NCBI GenBank assembly: GCA_029298735.1 | Contig: JANSLP010000479.1 | Location: forward strand, 1 to 19,001 | DNA from: Ophiostoma sp. CBS 140.51 | Lineage: Eukaryota; Ascomycota; Sordariomycetes; Ophiostomatales; Ophiostomataceae | Length of the DNA stretch: 19,001 bases | Direction of reading: 5' to 3' | Part shown: in pieces, positions 17,501 through 19,001 of the stretch | Numbering within the stretch: position 1 is the first letter of the stretch | How the letters are laid out: each line of letters begins with the position of its first letter | Notes under the pieces: generated by a model | The model's database searches: none | What the model was told of the DNA's origin: nothing | Seen by the model: the letters and a program-made list of their open reading frames with translations, nothing else | Program-made: the position numbers and the translations under genes

Positions 17501-17830
17501 GCTCCACTCCAAGCAGCGGGCACGGAACCGGTCGAGATCGTCCCAGGCCAGGTTGTCCTCGCGGCGGAAGCCAGTGATGTTGAGGTAGCCGCCGAGGACG
17601 CCGTCCGAGGAGGCGTTGGCGGGTAGAGGCTCTGTCGTGTTTGCTGTCGGAGAGAAATCCCCCCACCTGGTCGGCTGCACGGCCTGGAAGGCCGCCCGCT
17701 GTCGACCGACGCGGGCCATGACGAGGGACGGCGCGGACAAAATCCCCGTCGTGGCATCATTGCTCGTATTCAGCCACAGGATCATCATGACGAGGAGGAT
17801 GAACCTCGCATTGTCCTGTGGTTGCGGCAT
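14597..17830 (-). CDS. dscA: Golgi Dsc E3 ubiquitin ligase RING subunit (Dsc1/DscA/Tul1 family)
   Basis: The catalytic membrane E3 of the Dsc complex, which in fungi ubiquitinates Golgi/endosomal membrane proteins and in several species is needed for SREBP (SrbA) activation and growth in low oxygen. 1077 residues. An N-terminal hydrophobic segment (residues about 10-20, FILLVMMILWL) acts as signal or anchor. A large lumenal domain to about 575 has many N-x-S/T sites (for example NTTE, NASSD, NITGF, NATGS), which fits a lumenal position. About seven membrane segments follow: near 580-605, 613-637, 640-665, then after a linker 825-850, 855-875, 890-905 and 915-935. A RING-H2 finger at the extreme C-terminus (about 1003-1073) reads CAIC ... 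CRHIFHTNC ... CPIC, with C-x-H-x2-H-x2-C-x10-C-x2-C spacing. All eight ligands are present. The protein is longer than yeast Tul1 because of an Asn-Ala repeat (about 243-261) and a Thr/Ala/Pro-rich cytosolic linker (about 720-810) after a Gln/Arg-rich helix. No intron is needed. Family assignment is confident; the symbol follows Aspergillus usage. Confidence 0.92.
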   Translation of the reverse strand: MPQPQDNARFILLVMMILWLNTSNDATTGILSAPSLVMARVGRQRAAFQAVQPTRWGDFSPTANTTEPLPANASSDGVLGGYLNITGFRREDNLAWDDLDRFRARCLEWSRNAYPVHPVDGRSLWDRGETMLTWQNATGSVAGEWVKRNGSVTRQISDYNLTAITALAFDWGAANNDVGGPRGTGFFGSGPRPKVGAGGITNGTVADNITTTALAAAGGLFSRKRSVIVQADAAAPADGAAAPNADANINANANANANANAAAADKVQNQHPLRPRPFPLQAMEWGRNVTGFNGRMVVRMTDQDDEAEYVDDNESDRFADEPPTGGLVRAAAATVTLEDVEGTGSTYDMRLYGVHWPRQGALLLTTTSDKFGGIFGLPHLAPGRAFFDSSKRLLNRTIDAALSKRESTRLFGPPDPSISAPLWSSNAEGAPEGLTPVPRCEYVMYVQIHPLDASQFLPTSTSGLHKGKSPLGTRGVNSSVPLDTADTLRSRHLPDDFGYSQEDMTRLMQGIEHEMRFPTGAPIFGHRGVPEMQMSAVLYSPDCSYFIETKGPPHFAPAAVGDEGSAAPLLHLRGKKAESIVYDARLWMLAFSAVLSGQVQLFLGQVRETYTPSTLGRISFTTMAAMVLADGLVFSAAAAWAMTASASFLPSLVVTFSAFTSMTIGGYFLSEIYTAQEPERRRRDRQEMQQIQQRQMEIRERLRQHYANIASIRAAAAASAANASTTGTTAAATTTTPVPPPPPPPPTRPASPPIIIPSDQDIDAEIADNVQAAATPLLPAPVTAGPAAAATTTTTTTTAPTVPMPPSIPFSNMAGRMVIIGIVVMFMSLAASTWWATLRSVYANLLCFVYLSMWLPQIARNIERNSRRAFAWRFIVGQSFLRLLPISYFYLKKDNILFAQTDWRSFAGLVAWVWVQLWILVAQHELGPRFGIPNSWVPEAWEYHPVLREDNVEAGGLPIGLVSTVESVTSPDEGPAGAVKRRPSNPTPSTHNYGVGTMSNIWTMDCAICCEVLDVPVVRAGADDTGVLPITNSVSGVLARRQYMVTPCRHIFHTNCLEGWLRFRLQCPICREELPPL
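17049..17102. repeat. Hexanucleotide minisatellite (GCGTTT)n inside the Dsc1-type gene
   Basis: Six perfect GCGTTT copies (17049-17084) followed by three variants (ATGTTT, GCGTCT, GCGTTG). On the coding strand it encodes an Asn-Ala repeat in the lumenal domain. The six-base unit keeps the frame, so copy number can change without breaking the protein. Confidence 0.92.
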
Positions 17831-18548
17831 GGCGGTGATCGTGTGTGTATCAATTAAAGAAAGAAGGACGGAGAGAGGAGAGAACCGGTGTTGGACCCGG
17901 CTACCGAGGGGAGTGGGTGGTCATCATTTAGGAGGAGGGAGGAGAGGTCGAGGAGAGGAAGGGGTTGTCGGAGGTCGAGAGGTCGAGCAGTCGTTGTCAA
18001 GTTAGAAGTCCAGATGTGGAATGTCGCGATGTCGTGATGCGATGCGAAAGGAGGCGATCTGGTGCGGAGTCGAACGCAGAGCAGTGTCGTCGGTTCAATG
18101 ATTGAATGTATCGCCTGGTGTGTCTGTCTAGACGTCTATCATTTGGTCGCCGTCGTCGATTTGTTGTTGAGGAGCGACGTTGTCTTGTGGACAGGTTCAA
18201 TGCGATGAGACAATAGGAGGTAGCTTCCCGTTTAGTTGGATTGGCGAGCTGTCATTCTTTGGTAGTTAGTTATTGGCAGGAAGTGTCTCGTGATCCGGGG
18301 CAGATGGGAAGGAGCAACTGTAGGCAATGTGGTGCATTACAGAGAGCGTCGTATTAGCATCCTGTTAGCGGCTTGGCCGCTGTGAAGGAAAGCGCGACTG
18401 CTGTATGTCGTATGGAGTATTGCCAGATTACTGTGTATTCTTCGTTTGAAATCTGATGCTTTGCTAGGACTCAATCCTTTACAAACTTTTACTAAGATAC
18501 TAATGTCTGCACTGTATGGTTTTCCGCACATATATACTGCAATACATA
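17831..18548 (-). promoter_or_regulatory. Upstream region of the Dsc1-type gene
   Basis: About 0.7 kb without an acceptable gene. 17850-17980 is purine-rich on the plus strand (GAAAGAAGGACGGAGAGAGGAG, then GAGGAGGGAGG), which is a CT-rich leader on the gene's strand. From about 18340 the base composition falls toward AT. No TATA box or known operator could be named with confidence. Confidence 0.45.
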
Positions 18549-18751
18549 GGTGACTTAGACCGCTTTAATATAAGAAAGATGCAGGATCCATGTATGAGAA
18601 TAGCCAAGCGTTAAACATTTTAGAACTAATCCATGAGTTTTTAGTATCTAAATTATGCAAATAGTAGTTTAAGTTGTAGGTTAATAGCTCGTCTTTAGAA
18701 CAACTATAAATATCGGCAGGCTCGCAACACATATCTTCGGCTTAAGTCACC
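18549..18751. mobile_element. Candidate 203-bp MITE with TA target-site duplication
   Basis: The left end GGTGACTTAGACCG and right end (read inward on the other strand) GGTGACTTAAGCCG are terminal inverted repeats of 14 bp with two adjacent mismatches. Including the flanks the match starts ATAGGTGACTTA. Each end is bordered by the dinucleotide TA (18547-18548 and 18752-18753), the target duplication made by Tc1/mariner and pogo/Fot1 type transposases. The interior is AT-rich and has no open frame, so the element could move only with help from an autonomous relative. The ends and flanks are seen directly; the class is inferred. Confidence 0.5.
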
Positions 18752-18872
18752 TATAATGTTACAAAGGCACTTCCTAAAGGGTAAGAGACTCTGCTAGGTA
18801 ATCAAGTCTAGGGGAGGGGTTCTTGCTCTAGTAAAACAGTGATAAGGTATAACGGTCGAATAATAATTAACA

Positions 18873-18951
18873 CGTATAAAGGGGTTCTTCGTATATAATA
18901 ATAGCAAGGGATTAAACTAACTAATCAGGATGAAGAACGTTACTTTATACG
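18873..18951. repeat. Inverted repeat with 16 paired bases around a 41-bp loop
   Basis: The left arm CGTATAAAG-GG-GTTCTTC (18873-18890) is the reverse complement of the right arm GAAGAAC-GTTA-CTTTATACG (18932-18951), apart from a 2/4-base internal loop. It lies in the AT-rich tract and could be the remains of a foldback or a second small transposon. Confidence 0.65.
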
Positions 18952-19001
18952 AGAATAAAGTAAGAGATATAAAGTAGTATACAGTAAGGACGAACTTTAT
19001 A

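Larger units (their letters stand above)
18340..19001. other. AT-rich, TpA-rich tract, probably degraded repetitive DNA
   Basis: The composition changes sharply from the GC-rich genes to a sequence full of TA, TAA and TATA words (for example ATATATAC at 18531 and GTATATAATAATAG at 18891). Every frame is closed by frequent stops. In Pezizomycotina this pattern is typical of repeats mutated C to T by repeat-induced point mutation. The window ends inside the tract. Confidence 0.55.

Overview
The window comes from the nuclear genome of a filamentous ascomycete fungus (Pezizomycotina). The evidence is a Zn2Cys6 transcription factor of the fungus-only type, a fungal Dsc1/Tul1-type RING ubiquitin ligase, an eukaryotic Rit1, long intronless GC-rich reading frames, CT-rich 5' leaders, CAMMATGGC-like start contexts, and an AT-rich, TpA-rich right end that resembles sequence hit by repeat-induced point mutation. 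A Sordariomycete is the most likely class. Anything finer, such as Ophiostomatales, would be a guess.

Layout. 147-3041 (-): a 964-residue Zn2Cys6 regulator. 3042-8392: a very long interval with no convincing intact gene. It shows alternating purine-rich and pyrimidine-rich blocks, a hairpin over a perfect minus-strand splice donor (5481-5505) and a possible gene relic (7.5-8.3 kb). 8393-9892 (+): Rit1, the initiator-tRNA 2'-O-ribosyl phosphate transferase. It converges on 10097-10831 (-), a small HAD hydrolase. 10832-12202: a divergent leader region, purine-rich on the left and pyrimidine-rich on the right. 12203-14279 (+): a cysteine-rich, serine-rich, coiled-coil protein gene that seems to be broken by at least five or six frameshifts. 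It converges on 14597-17830 (-), the multi-membrane RING-H2 ligase (Dsc1/DscA/Tul1 family). From about 18.3 kb the DNA becomes AT-rich and holds a 203-bp candidate MITE with TA target duplications and a second large inverted repeat.

The four clear genes do not form a pathway. They are a regulator, a tRNA-modification enzyme, a house-cleaning type phosphatase and a Golgi/endosome ubiquitin ligase, each with its own leader. No secondary-metabolite cluster, CRISPR, tRNA or rRNA gene was seen. The two points most worth following are the localised frame breakage of the 12.2-14.3 kb gene, next to four long intact frames, and the MITE-like element at 18.55-18.75 kb.
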